Translations under genes and position numbers: made by a program
NCBI RefSeq assembly: GCF_033954835.1
Contig: NZ_CP121471.1
Location: 2,722,501-2,786,500 of the forward strand
Origin: Thiorhodovibrio frisius
GTDB lineage: Bacteria > Pseudomonadota > Gammaproteobacteria > Chromatiales > Chromatiaceae
DNA length: 64,000 nucleotides
Reading direction: 5' to 3'
Notes under the pieces: model-generated
The model's input: the letters and a program-made list of their open reading frames with translations, nothing else
The model's database searches: none
Told to the model about the DNA's origin: nothing
Shown: positions 47,993 to 57,359 of the stretch, in pieces
Numbering within the stretch: position 1 is the stretch's first letter
Layout of the letters: each line of letters starts with the position of its first letter

Positions 47993-48067
47993 CACGAGGC
48001 AAGCCGCCACCGACGCGACCGCGTGTCAGTCTATTCCAGCAAAGAGCAAAATTGAGGATCAAAGTCG

Positions 48068-48193
48068 ATGGAAGCAATGCGCACGATTCAAACCGTGGAG
48101 AATGGGCAAATCTCTCTCCAATTGCCCGAGCCATTTTGGGGACAGGAGGTGGAGATTCTTATTGTACCTATTTCAAGGTCTGATACACGATGA
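48068..48193 (+). CDS. Small antitoxin-like ORF, 41 codons
   Basis: A 41-residue peptide starting MEAMRTIQTVENGQIS and containing LQLPEPFWGQEVEILIV, the same strand pattern as the N-terminus of the VapB-type antitoxin at 45040. GAGGA lies about 10 bases upstream. The stop overlaps the next gene (ATGA). It may be a complete mini-antitoxin or what is left of a VapB whose toxin was lost. Confidence 0.6.
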   Translation: MEAMRTIQTVENGQISLQLPEPFWGQEVEILIVPISRSDTR

Positions 48194-48423
48194 CAACCAT
48201 CGCGATTAAACTTCCAGACGGTGCTTTCTCGGCTCTGCGGAAGGATCCGCGCGAAATGGAAGCCGAGATGCGCCTCGCTGCCGCCGCCAAGTGGTACGAG
48301 TTGGGCCTCATCTCGCAGGAAAGGGGGGCTGAAATTGCTGGGCTGTCGCGTCTGGATTTCATACTCGGTCTGTCCCGACTGGGCGTTTCGCCGTTCCAAG
48401 AGGACTTGGATGACGATGTCTGA
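48190..48423 (+). CDS. UPF0175-family antitoxin
   Basis: A 77-residue protein with the UPF0175 pattern: LRKDPREMEAEMRLAAAAKWYELG followed by ISQERGAEIAGLSRLDFI, where the second part is a helix-turn-helix-like element. Members of this family pair with DUF3368 PIN-like toxins, and the next gene starts exactly so. It overlaps both neighbours, by ATGA upstream and by 14 bases downstream. Confidence 0.87.
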   Translation: MTTIAIKLPDGAFSALRKDPREMEAEMRLAAAAKWYELGLISQERGAEIAGLSRLDFILGLSRLGVSPFQEDLDDDV

Positions 48424-48700
48424 TTGCGTTATCGTCAACGCATCGCCATTGATTGGGCTCTTGCGGATCAAACGCGAGGGGCTGCTGCCTGCGCTATTGT
48501 ATCGCGACCCTGATCAAATTTCCGGAGGCACCTGGGAAGCGCTTGAACGACTGATGAAACGTGCAAATTATTTTTTAACCGGCCTTAGAAAAATGGATCT
48601 GGCACGTTCTATTGCCCCAAATATGGACCCCAAGAATAATAAATCATGCAGCTTTAATGCATTCAAGGATGCTCTCGATGCGGCGATGGCCTGGAAATAG
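48410..48700 (+). pseudogene. DUF3368 PIN-like toxin with an internal deletion
   Basis: A 96-residue reading frame. It begins like a DUF3368 toxin, with CVIVNASPLIGLLRI and GLLPALL, and finishes with a helix resembling the DUF3368 C-terminus (WEALERLMKRANYFLTGL). The family is about 150-160 residues and the middle, which carries most active-site acids, is missing. It is therefore probably inactive as a nuclease. AAGAGGA lies 5 bases before the ATG used. The reading frame is still open and tightly packed between UPF0175 and pglZ, so it may be translated. Confidence 0.65.
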
Positions 48701-48702
48701 AA

Positions 48703-51243
48703 ATGTCCATTACTGAATTCATCAGCCAGGAAGTCCTGCTCCCCCGACTGGCCAAGCACCAGGTGCTGGCTGTCTATGACCCTGAGCGTCGCTACCGGGA
48801 TCTCTGTCTGGCCCTGGCAAGCGAACAGCGCGAAGTGGTGGATGCCTCTGAATCCAGCATCGACAGCCGTCTTGCGGCGCTGAACGCGCTCGGACGGCTC
48901 GGCAACCAAGAGATCCACGAACTGCTGGTCTATGTGCCCACTCCCAAGCCCCTGAACGAGGAAGACCAGCAACACGACCCCTTTGCCCTCTACGCTGCCT
49001 GTGGCGCGGTCTTTCCAGAAGGCGATGGCGATGATTACCAGGCGCTCTGCCTCAAGGCCAAGCCGGATGATGCCACTCAGGTGCGGGCGGTCTTTGCCGA
49101 GAATGCCAACCCGAGCTTCGCGGTCATTGATGCCATCGGCGCCGGTGGCCTGGGCTGGCCCAATCTCCGTGCCCTGCTCAATCGGGAATCGAGCCGCGAC
49201 ATCCTGTTCGACCTGTTGGCGCCGAGTCCAAAACAGCAAACCCGGCTCAAGGACAATGAGGCTTGGGTGAAGGAGGCGCGTGACCTGCTCAAGAGCAGTT
49301 TTGGCTTGCGCCTCAAGACCAAGGGCAAGACCTGGTCGAGTATCGCCGATGAGTTCTGGCGCTTTCTGTTGTTCAGCGAATTCGCGTTCGATCTGCCGGA
49401 GTCCTTGCCCGCCGCATTGGAAGGCGTGCCTCGGGCAAGCGATGCGTCGCGCCTGCTGGTCGAGGATCTCTGTGATCGGCTGCGCAGCGACCTGCGCACC
49501 CAAGCCCGCTACATCGAACAGGCCGAGCGCGTCGAGCAGGAACTCGACCTGGCTCAGCTCTGCGCCCAACTCTGCGCCCAGCCGACCGATCTTGGCACGC
49601 GCGACACCTTTGCCTTTGAAGAACGCGCCTTTCTGCGCCAAGCCATGGCCGCCTTGCTCGCGGACGACAGTGACCAGGCGCGCGCCATTTTGGCCCAGCA
49701 CCGGGGGTCGGTCTGGACGGGCAAGGGGGAAAGCCAAGCCCAGTGGGATCTCTTGCAGGCGACCGCTACCCTGGTGGACACCTGCGCCGATCTTGATCGG
49801 GTGCTCGGGGATCACAGCGCGGGGCTGGAGACGCTGGTGGATTTTTATGTGCGCCAGTTGCGGGAGATGGATCGTTTACATCGGGAGTTTGAGCAAGCCG
49901 TCAGCGGCTACGCCTGGCAAGACGCGGAGGGACTGATGCAGCCGGTGATCGATCAGGGGCGCCAGGTCTATGGCCAACTGGCAAGCCTGGTGCAGCAGCG
50001 CTTTACCCAGCATCTGCAACACACCGGCTGGCCCTTGACCGGCCGACTCAGCAACACGGAGGTCTTCGATACCCTGGTCGCGCCGCCGCTCCAGCAGAGT
50101 GGCCAGCGAGTGGCCTATCTCCTGATTGATGCGCTGCGCTACGAACTCGGCGTGGCACTGGAGCGCCAGTTGGCAGAAGACGGCCAGGTGGAGTTGCGCG
50201 CCGCCATGGCACCACTGCCCAGTATCACCCCGGTCGGCATGGCGAGCCTGTTGCCCGCCGCGCAAGCCGGCTTGCGGCTGGTGAAGACCGATGGCGAGAT
50301 CACGCCCACGCTCCATGACCAGGCGGTGACCACTGTGACTCAGCGCATGGACGTGATCCGCAAGCGCTATGGGCAACGCTTTCAACAGGGGCGGCTCGAT
50401 GATTTCGTGCTGAAGAAACTCAAACTTGACCCGGATGCCGATCTGTTGGTGCTGCGCTCGGTCGAGATCGACAGTCAGTTCGAAAACCATCCGGACAGCG
50501 CGCCGGGCGAATTGACCAATGCGCTCAAGCGCATCCGCGTTGCCGTCACCATGCTCAAGGCACAGGGATTCCGCGAGGTCATCATCGCCACGGACCATGG
50601 CTTTTTCATGAACACCCATGCCGGCCCCGGCGATTCCTGCACCAAGCCGGTCGGTGATTGGCTCTGCGTGCATGATCGTTGCCTGCTCGGTCAGGGCGCG
50701 GAAGACCGCCACCATTTTAATCTGCCGACCGAGAAGCTCGGCGTGCGCGGCGATTTCGCCCGCTTGGCCGGCCCCTTGAGCCTGGCGGCGTATCGCAGCG
50801 GGCTGACCTACTTTCATGGCGGGGCGTCCCTGCAAGAATTGGTGGTTCCGGTCATCCGCCTGCAATTGACCGCCGCCGATCAACCGAAGTTACAGCAGGC
50901 CAAGGTGGCCCTCAGTTACAAGCAGGGGATGAGCCGGCACATCACCACACGGGTGCCCGTCTTTGAGGTGGCGGTGGAATCCCAGGATCTGTTCTCCGAA
51001 GATGGCGAGTTTGAAATCCTGCTCGAAGCCCAGGACAAAAAGGGCAATGTGGTGGGTGAGGCCAAACCGGGTGGCCTGGTCGATCCCGCTTCGGGCACCA
51101 TCACCCTGAAACCGGGCGATCAGGTGAAAATCACCCTCAAGATGAGCATGGAGTACGAGGGTAAGTTCAAGGTGCTGGCGTTAAATCCCAATACCATGGG
51201 CCTCTTCGCGCAATTGGATCTGGAAACGGATTACACGGTTTAA
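48703..51243 (+). CDS. pglZ: BREX protein PglZ (alkaline-phosphatase-superfamily)
   Basis: An 846-residue core BREX protein. The central PglZ domain, of the alkaline phosphatase superfamily, has metal-ligand motifs LLIDALRYELG (Asp476) and IIATDHGFFMN (Asp631), and SITPVGMASLLP between them, where the nucleophile Thr/Ser region is expected. The N-terminal 450 residues are largely helical; the C-terminal 150 form a beta-rich domain. PglZ is needed for BREX methylation and defence and contacts BrxB in known systems. It starts 2 bases after the degenerate toxin frame stops. Confidence 0.93.
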   Translation: MSITEFISQEVLLPRLAKHQVLAVYDPERRYRDLCLALASEQREVVDASESSIDSRLAALNALGRLGNQEIHELLVYVPTPKPLNEEDQQHDPFALYAACGAVFPEGDGDDYQALCLKAKPDDATQVRAVFAENANPSFAVIDAIGAGGLGWPNLRALLNRESSRDILFDLLAPSPKQQTRLKDNEAWVKEARDLLKSSFGLRLKTKGKTWSSIADEFWRFLLFSEFAFDLPESLPAALEGVPRASDASRLLVEDLCDRLRSDLRTQARYIEQAERVEQELDLAQLCAQLCAQPTDLGTRDTFAFEERAFLRQAMAALLADDSDQARAILAQHRGSVWTGKGESQAQWDLLQATATLVDTCADLDRVLGDHSAGLETLVDFYVRQLREMDRLHREFEQAVSGYAWQDAEGLMQPVIDQGRQVYGQLASLVQQRFTQHLQHTGWPLTGRLSNTEVFDTLVAPPLQQSGQRVAYLLIDALRYELGVALERQLAEDGQVELRAAMAPLPSITPVGMASLLPAAQAGLRLVKTDGEITPTLHDQAVTTVTQRMDVIRKRYGQRFQQGRLDDFVLKKLKLDPDADLLVLRSVEIDSQFENHPDSAPGELTNALKRIRVAVTMLKAQGFREVIIATDHGFFMNTHAGPGDSCTKPVGDWLCVHDRCLLGQGAEDRHHFNLPTEKLGVRGDFARLAGPLSLAAYRSGLTYFHGGASLQELVVPVIRLQLTAADQPKLQQAKVALSYKQGMSRHITTRVPVFEVAVESQDLFSEDGEFEILLEAQDKKGNVVGEAKPGGLVDPASGTITLKPGDQVKITLKMSMEYEGKFKVLALNPNTMGLFAQLDLETDYTV

Positions 51244-51247
51244 CCCC

Positions 51248-53335
51248 ATGGATGCACTTGACACGAAATTGACCGGTGTCTTTGACGGCAAGGTGGTGCG
51301 CAAAGATCTGCTCCACCGCATTAAGAAAGGCACCAATGTCCCGACCTTCGTGCTGGAGTTTTTGCTGGCGCGCTTCTGTGCCAGTGATGACGATGACGAG
51401 ATCCAGGCCGGTCTGGAGGCGGTGCTCGACACCTTGCAGGACAATTATGTGCGTCCCAACGAGGCCAATATGGCGCAATCGAAGGTGGCCACCAAGGGGA
51501 AATACCGGTTCATCGACAAGGTGCATGTCAACTATGTGGAGAAGGATAAACGCCACTGGGCAGCGCTGGAAAATTTCGACTCGCGCCGGGTGGCCATTGG
51601 AGAGAAGTTTTACCGGGATAACGATCGCCTGCTCCAAGGCGGCCTGTGGGCGGAAATCGCCATTGCCTACAACGAAATTGAAGACGACGATTACACCTTT
51701 TATATCGAAGACCTGCGCCCCATTCAACTAAGCCGCTTTGACTATGCCGCCTATTGCGAGGGCCGCAGTCAGTTCAGTCGAGAGGAATGGCTGGATGTCA
51801 TCCTGCGCTCCATGGGTCTGGAACCCGCCAAACTGACGCACCGGGTCAAGCTGCATTTCATCGCCCGCCTGCTGCCCCTGGTCGAGCCCAACTACAACTT
51901 TATTGAACTGGGGCCACGGGGAACCGGCAAGTCGTATTTCTTTAGTGAATTTTCCCCTTATTCCACCCTGATCAGTGGCGGCCAGGCGACCAAGGCGACG
52001 CTCTTCTATAACAACCAGCGCAAGAAGATCGGCCTGGTGGGCTTCTGGGACACGGTGGCCTTTGATGAGGTGGGCGGCATCAAGATCAAAGACCCCGACA
52101 CCATTCAGATCATGAAGGACTTCATGGCCAATGGCCGCTTCTCACGCGGCGTCGAGGTCATCGCCGATGCCTCCATGGCCTTTGTCGGCAATCTCGATCT
52201 GTCCGTGTCGCAGATCGTCAATTCCGAGGTCTACGATCTGTTTCAACCGCTGCCCAAGGAATTCGACCTGGCGATCATGGACCGCTTCGCCGCTTACTTG
52301 CCCGGCTGGGAAATGCCCAAGAACAGCAGCGAATTTCTCACCGGCAATTACGGCTTCATCACCGATTACCTGGCGGAAGCCTTCCATCACCAGTTAAAGC
52401 ATACCAACCGCTATGAGGAAGTCAGCCAGCGGATCAAACTCGGCCAAGCCGTTGAAGGCCGTGATGAGAAGGGCATCAAGAAGACCGTCGCGGCCTTGCT
52501 CAAGATATTGCATCCGTCTGGCCCACCCGATGATGACGAATTCGATGAATACGTCGCTTATGCGACTGAATGCCGGCGGCGCGTCAAGGAGCAGATGAAC
52601 AAGCGCAAGTCAGACGATGAATTTGCGCTGATCAATTTATCCTTCATCAACAGCAAGGGACAAGACACCATTGTCTTCTGCCCGGAATCCAAATCAGCGA
52701 TCGCAACCCAGGAACCCGCGCGGAAGAACATTCATCATCCAACGGGTGAGAGTGATCAAAAAAGCGCACGACCATCGGTGCCTTCAGTGAAAACAGAAGC
52801 GGAAACACCGGCCCCGGAATCATCGTGTGCCGATTTGCAGGAAGCGATTGAACCCATCATCCCCGTCCTTAAAGAACAGCATTTCACCATCCAGTACGGC
52901 GCGACAGGTTTCAGCTACGAATCGCTCATGAGTCCCTATTTGGTTAATGCGAAAGCCGTCCTGATCGAAGATCCCTATATCCGCGCCAATCACCAGATCC
53001 AAAATTTCGTTCGCTTCTGCGAGACCCTTGTCAAGCAAGCGACCATCAGAAAAATCACCTTGGTCACGTCCTATGATGACAAAACAGACCTGAAAGAAAT
53101 GGCAAGCCGGCTCGATGAACTCAAACAAAGCCTGTTGGAAATGGATATTCAACTTGAAATTAAAGTCAACGAGAATTTACATGATCGAGAAATCCGCATC
53201 GACAATGGCTGGATCATCAAGATTGGCCGAGGCTTGGATTTCTACCAAAAGCCAGATAGCTGGTATGGCATTGGATCAACCGATTTAAGCTTAAGACGAT
53301 GCCTGGAAACAAAAGTCGACATCTACCAAGGATAA
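51248..53335 (+). CDS. brxL: BREX protein BrxL with a C-terminal MIT_C-like domain
   Basis: A 695-residue AAA-type protein. The first 470 or so residues match BrxL: an N-terminal domain beginning ALDTKLTGVFDGKVVRKDL, Walker A GPRGTGKS at 222-229, Walker B-like FDEVGGIKI and the FNG-type VGNLDLS. Type 1 BrxL normally continues into a Lon-like protease domain. Here a polar linker (about 475-545) leads instead to a domain with IEDPYIRANHQIQNFVRFCE, HDREIRIDNGWIIKIGRGLD and LRRCLETKVDIY. These motifs line up, block by block, with the MIT_C domain of human MITD1, a PLD-like membrane-binding fold. It is the last BREX gene, starting 5 bases after pglZ. Confidence 0.92.
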   Translation: MDALDTKLTGVFDGKVVRKDLLHRIKKGTNVPTFVLEFLLARFCASDDDDEIQAGLEAVLDTLQDNYVRPNEANMAQSKVATKGKYRFIDKVHVNYVEKDKRHWAALENFDSRRVAIGEKFYRDNDRLLQGGLWAEIAIAYNEIEDDDYTFYIEDLRPIQLSRFDYAAYCEGRSQFSREEWLDVILRSMGLEPAKLTHRVKLHFIARLLPLVEPNYNFIELGPRGTGKSYFFSEFSPYSTLISGGQATKATLFYNNQRKKIGLVGFWDTVAFDEVGGIKIKDPDTIQIMKDFMANGRFSRGVEVIADASMAFVGNLDLSVSQIVNSEVYDLFQPLPKEFDLAIMDRFAAYLPGWEMPKNSSEFLTGNYGFITDYLAEAFHHQLKHTNRYEEVSQRIKLGQAVEGRDEKGIKKTVAALLKILHPSGPPDDDEFDEYVAYATECRRRVKEQMNKRKSDDEFALINLSFINSKGQDTIVFCPESKSAIATQEPARKNIHHPTGESDQKSARPSVPSVKTEAETPAPESSCADLQEAIEPIIPVLKEQHFTIQYGATGFSYESLMSPYLVNAKAVLIEDPYIRANHQIQNFVRFCETLVKQATIRKITLVTSYDDKTDLKEMASRLDELKQSLLEMDIQLEIKVNENLHDREIRIDNGWIIKIGRGLDFYQKPDSWYGIGSTDLSLRRCLETKVDIYQG

Positions 53336-53449
53336 TCTTTCTCCTCTGCTCCATGGGAGCTTCACGGCGACATCCCGGCCCAAGACAGAACATGAATTTG
53401 CAACAGCGATCAATTGTTCCTTGTTTTCGCTCAGCACGATCAGGCTTCC

Positions 53450-55498
53450 TCAGACAGGATTCTCGCGCGGTAGCAAGGAATCGGCATACATTGGCCGGAT
53501 GTCGGTATAGCGACTGGCCGTGTAATGGGCGGTGATCACCGCCAGCATGAGCGGCAGTACAATCTGATAGTCCATGGTGAGTTCGAAGACCATCAGGATC
53601 GACATTAGCGGGGCGTGCGTGGTACCGGCGAGCATGGCGCCCATGCCCACTACGGCATAGGCGTTCGGGGTTGCGGTGCCGTCGGGCAGCAGAGTATGCA
53701 CCAGGGTGCCGAAGAGTGCGCCGAGCATGGCCCCGACGAAGATGGTCGGGGTGAAGGCGCCGCCAACCGCACCCGAGCCATGGGTCGCGGCCGTTGAGAT
53801 GATCTTTAGCACCAGCACCGTGAGCAAGGCCTGCCAGGCCCAAGGATCGCGTAACACGGCGTTGACCACGCTATAGCCATTGCCCCAGACCTGGGGTTCG
53901 TAGACCGAGATCGCGCCGACCACCAGTCCGCCCAAGGCCATACGCCCCGCCAAGGGCATCGGCAGCCGGCCAAAAAAGTGGTGCGAGCGCTCCAGCAGGC
54001 TCAGGAATGCCGGCGCCAGATGACCGGCGAGGATGCCAAGGACGAGGTAAAGCGCGAGTTCCCAGTCACTCACCAGGCTAAATGCCGGAATCTGATAGAC
54101 GGGTGCATAGCCGAGAATCTCGTGGACGGTGGTGTTGGCGATCACCGCTGCGATGATGAGCGGGCCGATATACTCCAGGGCGATGGAGCCGAGCACAATC
54201 TCGGCAACAAAGAGGGTGGCGGCAATGGGCGCGTTGTAGGCCGAGGCGAGTCCAGCGGCGGCTCCGGCTGCGACCAAGAGCCGCAAGCGGTCGCGTGGGA
54301 AGCGGCTGATGCGTCCCATCGCCGAGGCGACCATGGCGGCAAGCTGCACCATCGCGCCCTCGCGACCGATGGAGCCGCCGGAGGCGACGGTGATCAGCGA
54401 TGAACTGGCCTTCACCAGACTATGGCGCACACTGATCCAGCCATCCCCCATCGCGACGGCCTCCATGTAGTCGGTAGTCGAACGTCCCTTGAGACGCCCG
54501 CCAATCTGCTGCAAGATCAGTCCCGCGAGAAGACCACCGGCCACCGGCAGCAGCAGTCGCTGCCAGGGTGCCAGCGCCTCGGCTGCCGCGACCAGGCCGT
54601 TCTCTTGGCCGCTGACCAGCCATTCGAGCATCCGAATCCCCTCGCGGAAAATGACCGTCACCAGGGCACCGAAGAACCCGGCCAGGGTCGCCATTAACAA
54701 CAACAAATAGAGTTCGGTTCGGCCCGCGGCGAGTAAGAGCACCGCGCGCTTGGGTAATTGTGCGGCAGCGCCCAAGGCGGTACTTGCTTTGATTGGGCGC
54801 TCGCCGAGTTCCCAACGATGTTTCCAACGCACCATGGCAGTTGCCATCAGGGCAAGCAATACTGCCGTCATCACCCAGGCCGGCGCCCGAGCGCCCACCG
54901 GGGCGATGGCGTCTTCTCCGGCATTGTTCGCAGGCGCAGCGGGTGTCGCCGGACAGTCAGACGTCGGCATTGGCGTGTCGGAGACGACCGTCGACCCGGC
55001 GCCTTCCGAATCATCAGTGCCCCGCTCGGCCTCGCCAGCCACAGGAGGTTCAGCCTCGGTCTCCGCGCGGTTGCTCGCCAGACGGCTCTCATCGGCTAAG
55101 TCCGGACAGAGAATTGGTTGACCGCTGCGCCGATGCTCGGCCCACTCTTGGGACTGGCGCTGAACCTCTGCACGCGCCGAATCGGCGTCGATTCGCTTGG
55201 CTTGTTCCAGGTCGGGGACGCGAAGAAGCCCGCCAACGCGCAAGACGCCATTGAGATTGCACGAAGGCGAGAAGGCGTCTGGATTCGCTTCCAGCAGCGC
55301 CAACATGATCTGATCCCTGGTCGGCCCACTGGTCAATTCAGGGTCGGCGTAGAGGCGGCCTGAAATTTCCCAAAGCGTCTCGCCGTCTCGCACCGGCCCG
55401 AAGGTCTGATCAGCTGCCGAACATGGGGCCGGGCTGAATGCGAATCCGAGCAGCAGGCCCATCAGCCGCAACCAGAGCTGGTATCGAACCCCTTTCAA
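53450..55498 (-). CDS. ClC-family chloride channel/antiporter with a FimV/LysM-like N-terminal domain
   Basis: A 682-residue fusion. A signal peptide (hydrophobic core LMGLLLGFAFSPAPCSA) precedes a periplasmic part: FGPVRDGETLWEISGRLY to LRVGGLLRVP is the LysM-type motif found at the N-terminus of FimV/HubP. A charged linker and one membrane segment (about 205-222) follow. From about 265 on it is a ClC protein: GGSIGREGAMVQ carries the gating glutamate (usual GREGP has become GREGA), and GSGAVGGAFTPTIFVGA is the GxFxP block. I use a TTG start 7 bases after the previous gene's stop because it yields a good signal peptide; an ATG 12 codons later is the alternative. Confidence 0.83.
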   Translation of the reverse strand: MKGVRYQLWLRLMGLLLGFAFSPAPCSAADQTFGPVRDGETLWEISGRLYADPELTSGPTRDQIMLALLEANPDAFSPSCNLNGVLRVGGLLRVPDLEQAKRIDADSARAEVQRQSQEWAEHRRSGQPILCPDLADESRLASNRAETEAEPPVAGEAERGTDDSEGAGSTVVSDTPMPTSDCPATPAAPANNAGEDAIAPVGARAPAWVMTAVLLALMATAMVRWKHRWELGERPIKASTALGAAAQLPKRAVLLLAAGRTELYLLLLMATLAGFFGALVTVIFREGIRMLEWLVSGQENGLVAAAEALAPWQRLLLPVAGGLLAGLILQQIGGRLKGRSTTDYMEAVAMGDGWISVRHSLVKASSSLITVASGGSIGREGAMVQLAAMVASAMGRISRFPRDRLRLLVAAGAAAGLASAYNAPIAATLFVAEIVLGSIALEYIGPLIIAAVIANTTVHEILGYAPVYQIPAFSLVSDWELALYLVLGILAGHLAPAFLSLLERSHHFFGRLPMPLAGRMALGGLVVGAISVYEPQVWGNGYSVVNAVLRDPWAWQALLTVLVLKIISTAATHGSGAVGGAFTPTIFVGAMLGALFGTLVHTLLPDGTATPNAYAVVGMGAMLAGTTHAPLMSILMVFELTMDYQIVLPLMLAVITAHYTASRYTDIRPMYADSLLPRENPV

Positions 55499-55505
55499 GG
55501 TGGTG

Positions 55506-57359
55506 TTATTGGTCGTTGGAACTAGCGGCTGGCGCCTGCAACTCCAGCAGCACATGTTGGTCGCCGCTGAAGATGTCTGTTCTCAGGGTCTCGATCGCTT
55601 GCAACCAGTCGGTTGAGTCCTGGCATCCGGCATCATCGCCACTTCGGCAGGCATTAACCTGATCGCCGTCGATTATGAGATGCAGCCCCGGCAGCGGGCG
55701 AATGCTGGGCATATCCGTTGCTTGGGTCGCGAGATCCATCATGGAGGGACGGTCATCGCCAAGCAGAGCGAGCAGGAGCGCAGGTAATTGATACAAGGGT
55801 AGATCACCGACCGCCAGCGGGCCGCGCTGTCCATCAATGACGACCAGCGGCGTTTCCACCTGGGTGCGAAACATGCTGTCGGTGAAGTCTCCGCGTTGGC
55901 TAGCGAGAACGCCCGATTCAGTATAGCCGCCAAAATTGGCGCCAAGAAAGGGCGGATGGTCACCAAAGAGCACGATCAGCGCGTCCGGATCGGCCTGTTG
56001 CAGCGTATCGAGAAAGGCCATGAGCTCCCGCGACTTGTAGTACATGGTGTTGGCATAGGCCGCAACAATGTCATGGCCTTCTGCGGCGGTGATCACTGGA
56101 GGTCGGCGATCGTTGAGCGGGTAATGCAGGTGGCCGAAATAGGTCAGCACGTAATTGAAGAACGGCGTCGGTCCGCTCAAGGTCGGCTCCAGGCGCTCAA
56201 ACACCTGACGGTACAAGGACTCATCGCTAAGAAATGAGCGATTCATGTCGTCGAGCTCGAAGTCCTTGTCGGCCCAATAGGTCTCGAACCCGATCCGCCG
56301 ATAGGCGTTGATCCGATTCCAAAAGGACGCCGAATTGGGATGCGAGACCAGGGTGCGGTAACCGGCGTCCGCCAGATGCTTGGGCAGACAGGGGGCGTCG
56401 CGGCGCAGGCCGCCTTCGAAAAAGACATTGTCGCGGTTCACGGGGAAGCCGCACAGCACCTCGAATTCTGTGTTGGCCGTGTAGCCGCCGAACACCGGTG
56501 CTAGGGCATGCGAATATCCAGTCTCTGCCCAGAGCGCGCGGAAGGCCGGATCGATTGGATCGGCGGACAGCTTGGAGGCGGTCAGCACCATGGGGTCCCA
56601 GAAGGATTCCAGGACGATCATGTGCAGGTTCCGCTGCGGCCGGCCAGTGTCGGCGACCGGAGCAACAGCGCCTTGGATGCCATTATCTCCAATGGAACCA
56701 TTGAGCACGGCCAGGGCTGAGCCAACCTCCTCGCGCGTCGGGGGAGTCTCGCGCCGGGAGAGATTGCGCGCGGTCTCCTGGAGCAGATGGATAGGCAGGC
56801 CGCGCATCTGGAAGTTGGCGCGCTGATCCCACACCGAGAAGCCGAAATAGCGATCCATGGCCTGGGTGATGGGCGCTGGATGACTCACCACCAACCCGAT
56901 TCCAAGGGCGAGAAGCCCCAGGTTGATCCAGGTCGAGCGTCGGCGCCAGGCCATCATCCAGCCGAGCAGCACCAGCGGCGCTGCGACCATCAGGACGGCA
57001 CCCGCGAACGCCCAGCCGTCGAGCAGCATGAACATGTTGCGCGCAGCGACGAAATCGTCCGGCGCGACGGGGCCGCCAAGAATTGAGAGCTTCAAGGCGT
57101 TGCCAAGGGTGAGGGCCGTGAACAGGGTCGCGCAGGCGATCATGAAGCGCGGCAGGGTGCGCGCCATCCCGAACAGCAAGGCGCCGAGCAGCAGGTGCGC
57201 GCTCAGGTCACGCGCATAGGTCGAGGGCCAGGGCTTGACCTGCAACAGCAGTTGCATGGTCGTTTGAGCCAGGACATACCAGAGCACGACGAACGACAGG
57301 GCGGCAACCCAGGCAAGGGGCGCGCGGTGGGCAGAGAAGGATGACAAAAGAGGCTTCAC
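55506..57359 (-). CDS. LTA-synthase/OpgB-like phosphoglycerol transferase
   Basis: A 617-residue membrane enzyme of the LTA-synthase / sulfatase superfamily. Five hydrophobic segments lie within the first 180 residues. The extracellular domain from about 235 has the alkaline-phosphatase-type fold: HMIVLESFWDPM (metal site), FGGYTANTEFEVLCGFP with the Thr nucleophile, and VLFGDHPPFLG (metal site). Such enzymes transfer phosphoglycerol from phosphatidylglycerol onto periplasmic glucans or other glycans. The start is a GTG without a clear Shine-Dalgarno sequence. It is directly upstream of, and probably cotranscribed with, the ClC fusion. Confidence 0.87.
   Translation of the reverse strand: MKPLLSSFSAHRAPLAWVAALSFVVLWYVLAQTTMQLLLQVKPWPSTYARDLSAHLLLGALLFGMARTLPRFMIACATLFTALTLGNALKLSILGGPVAPDDFVAARNMFMLLDGWAFAGAVLMVAAPLVLLGWMMAWRRRSTWINLGLLALGIGLVVSHPAPITQAMDRYFGFSVWDQRANFQMRGLPIHLLQETARNLSRRETPPTREEVGSALAVLNGSIGDNGIQGAVAPVADTGRPQRNLHMIVLESFWDPMVLTASKLSADPIDPAFRALWAETGYSHALAPVFGGYTANTEFEVLCGFPVNRDNVFFEGGLRRDAPCLPKHLADAGYRTLVSHPNSASFWNRINAYRRIGFETYWADKDFELDDMNRSFLSDESLYRQVFERLEPTLSGPTPFFNYVLTYFGHLHYPLNDRRPPVITAAEGHDIVAAYANTMYYKSRELMAFLDTLQQADPDALIVLFGDHPPFLGANFGGYTESGVLASQRGDFTDSMFRTQVETPLVVIDGQRGPLAVGDLPLYQLPALLLALLGDDRPSMMDLATQATDMPSIRPLPGLHLIIDGDQVNACRSGDDAGCQDSTDWLQAIETLRTDIFSGDQHVLLELQAPAASSNDQ

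Noticed and set aside
37063-53335. BREX region as a prophage or integrative element
   Set aside because: No integrase, tRNA gene or flanking direct repeats seen; base composition resembles the surroundings.
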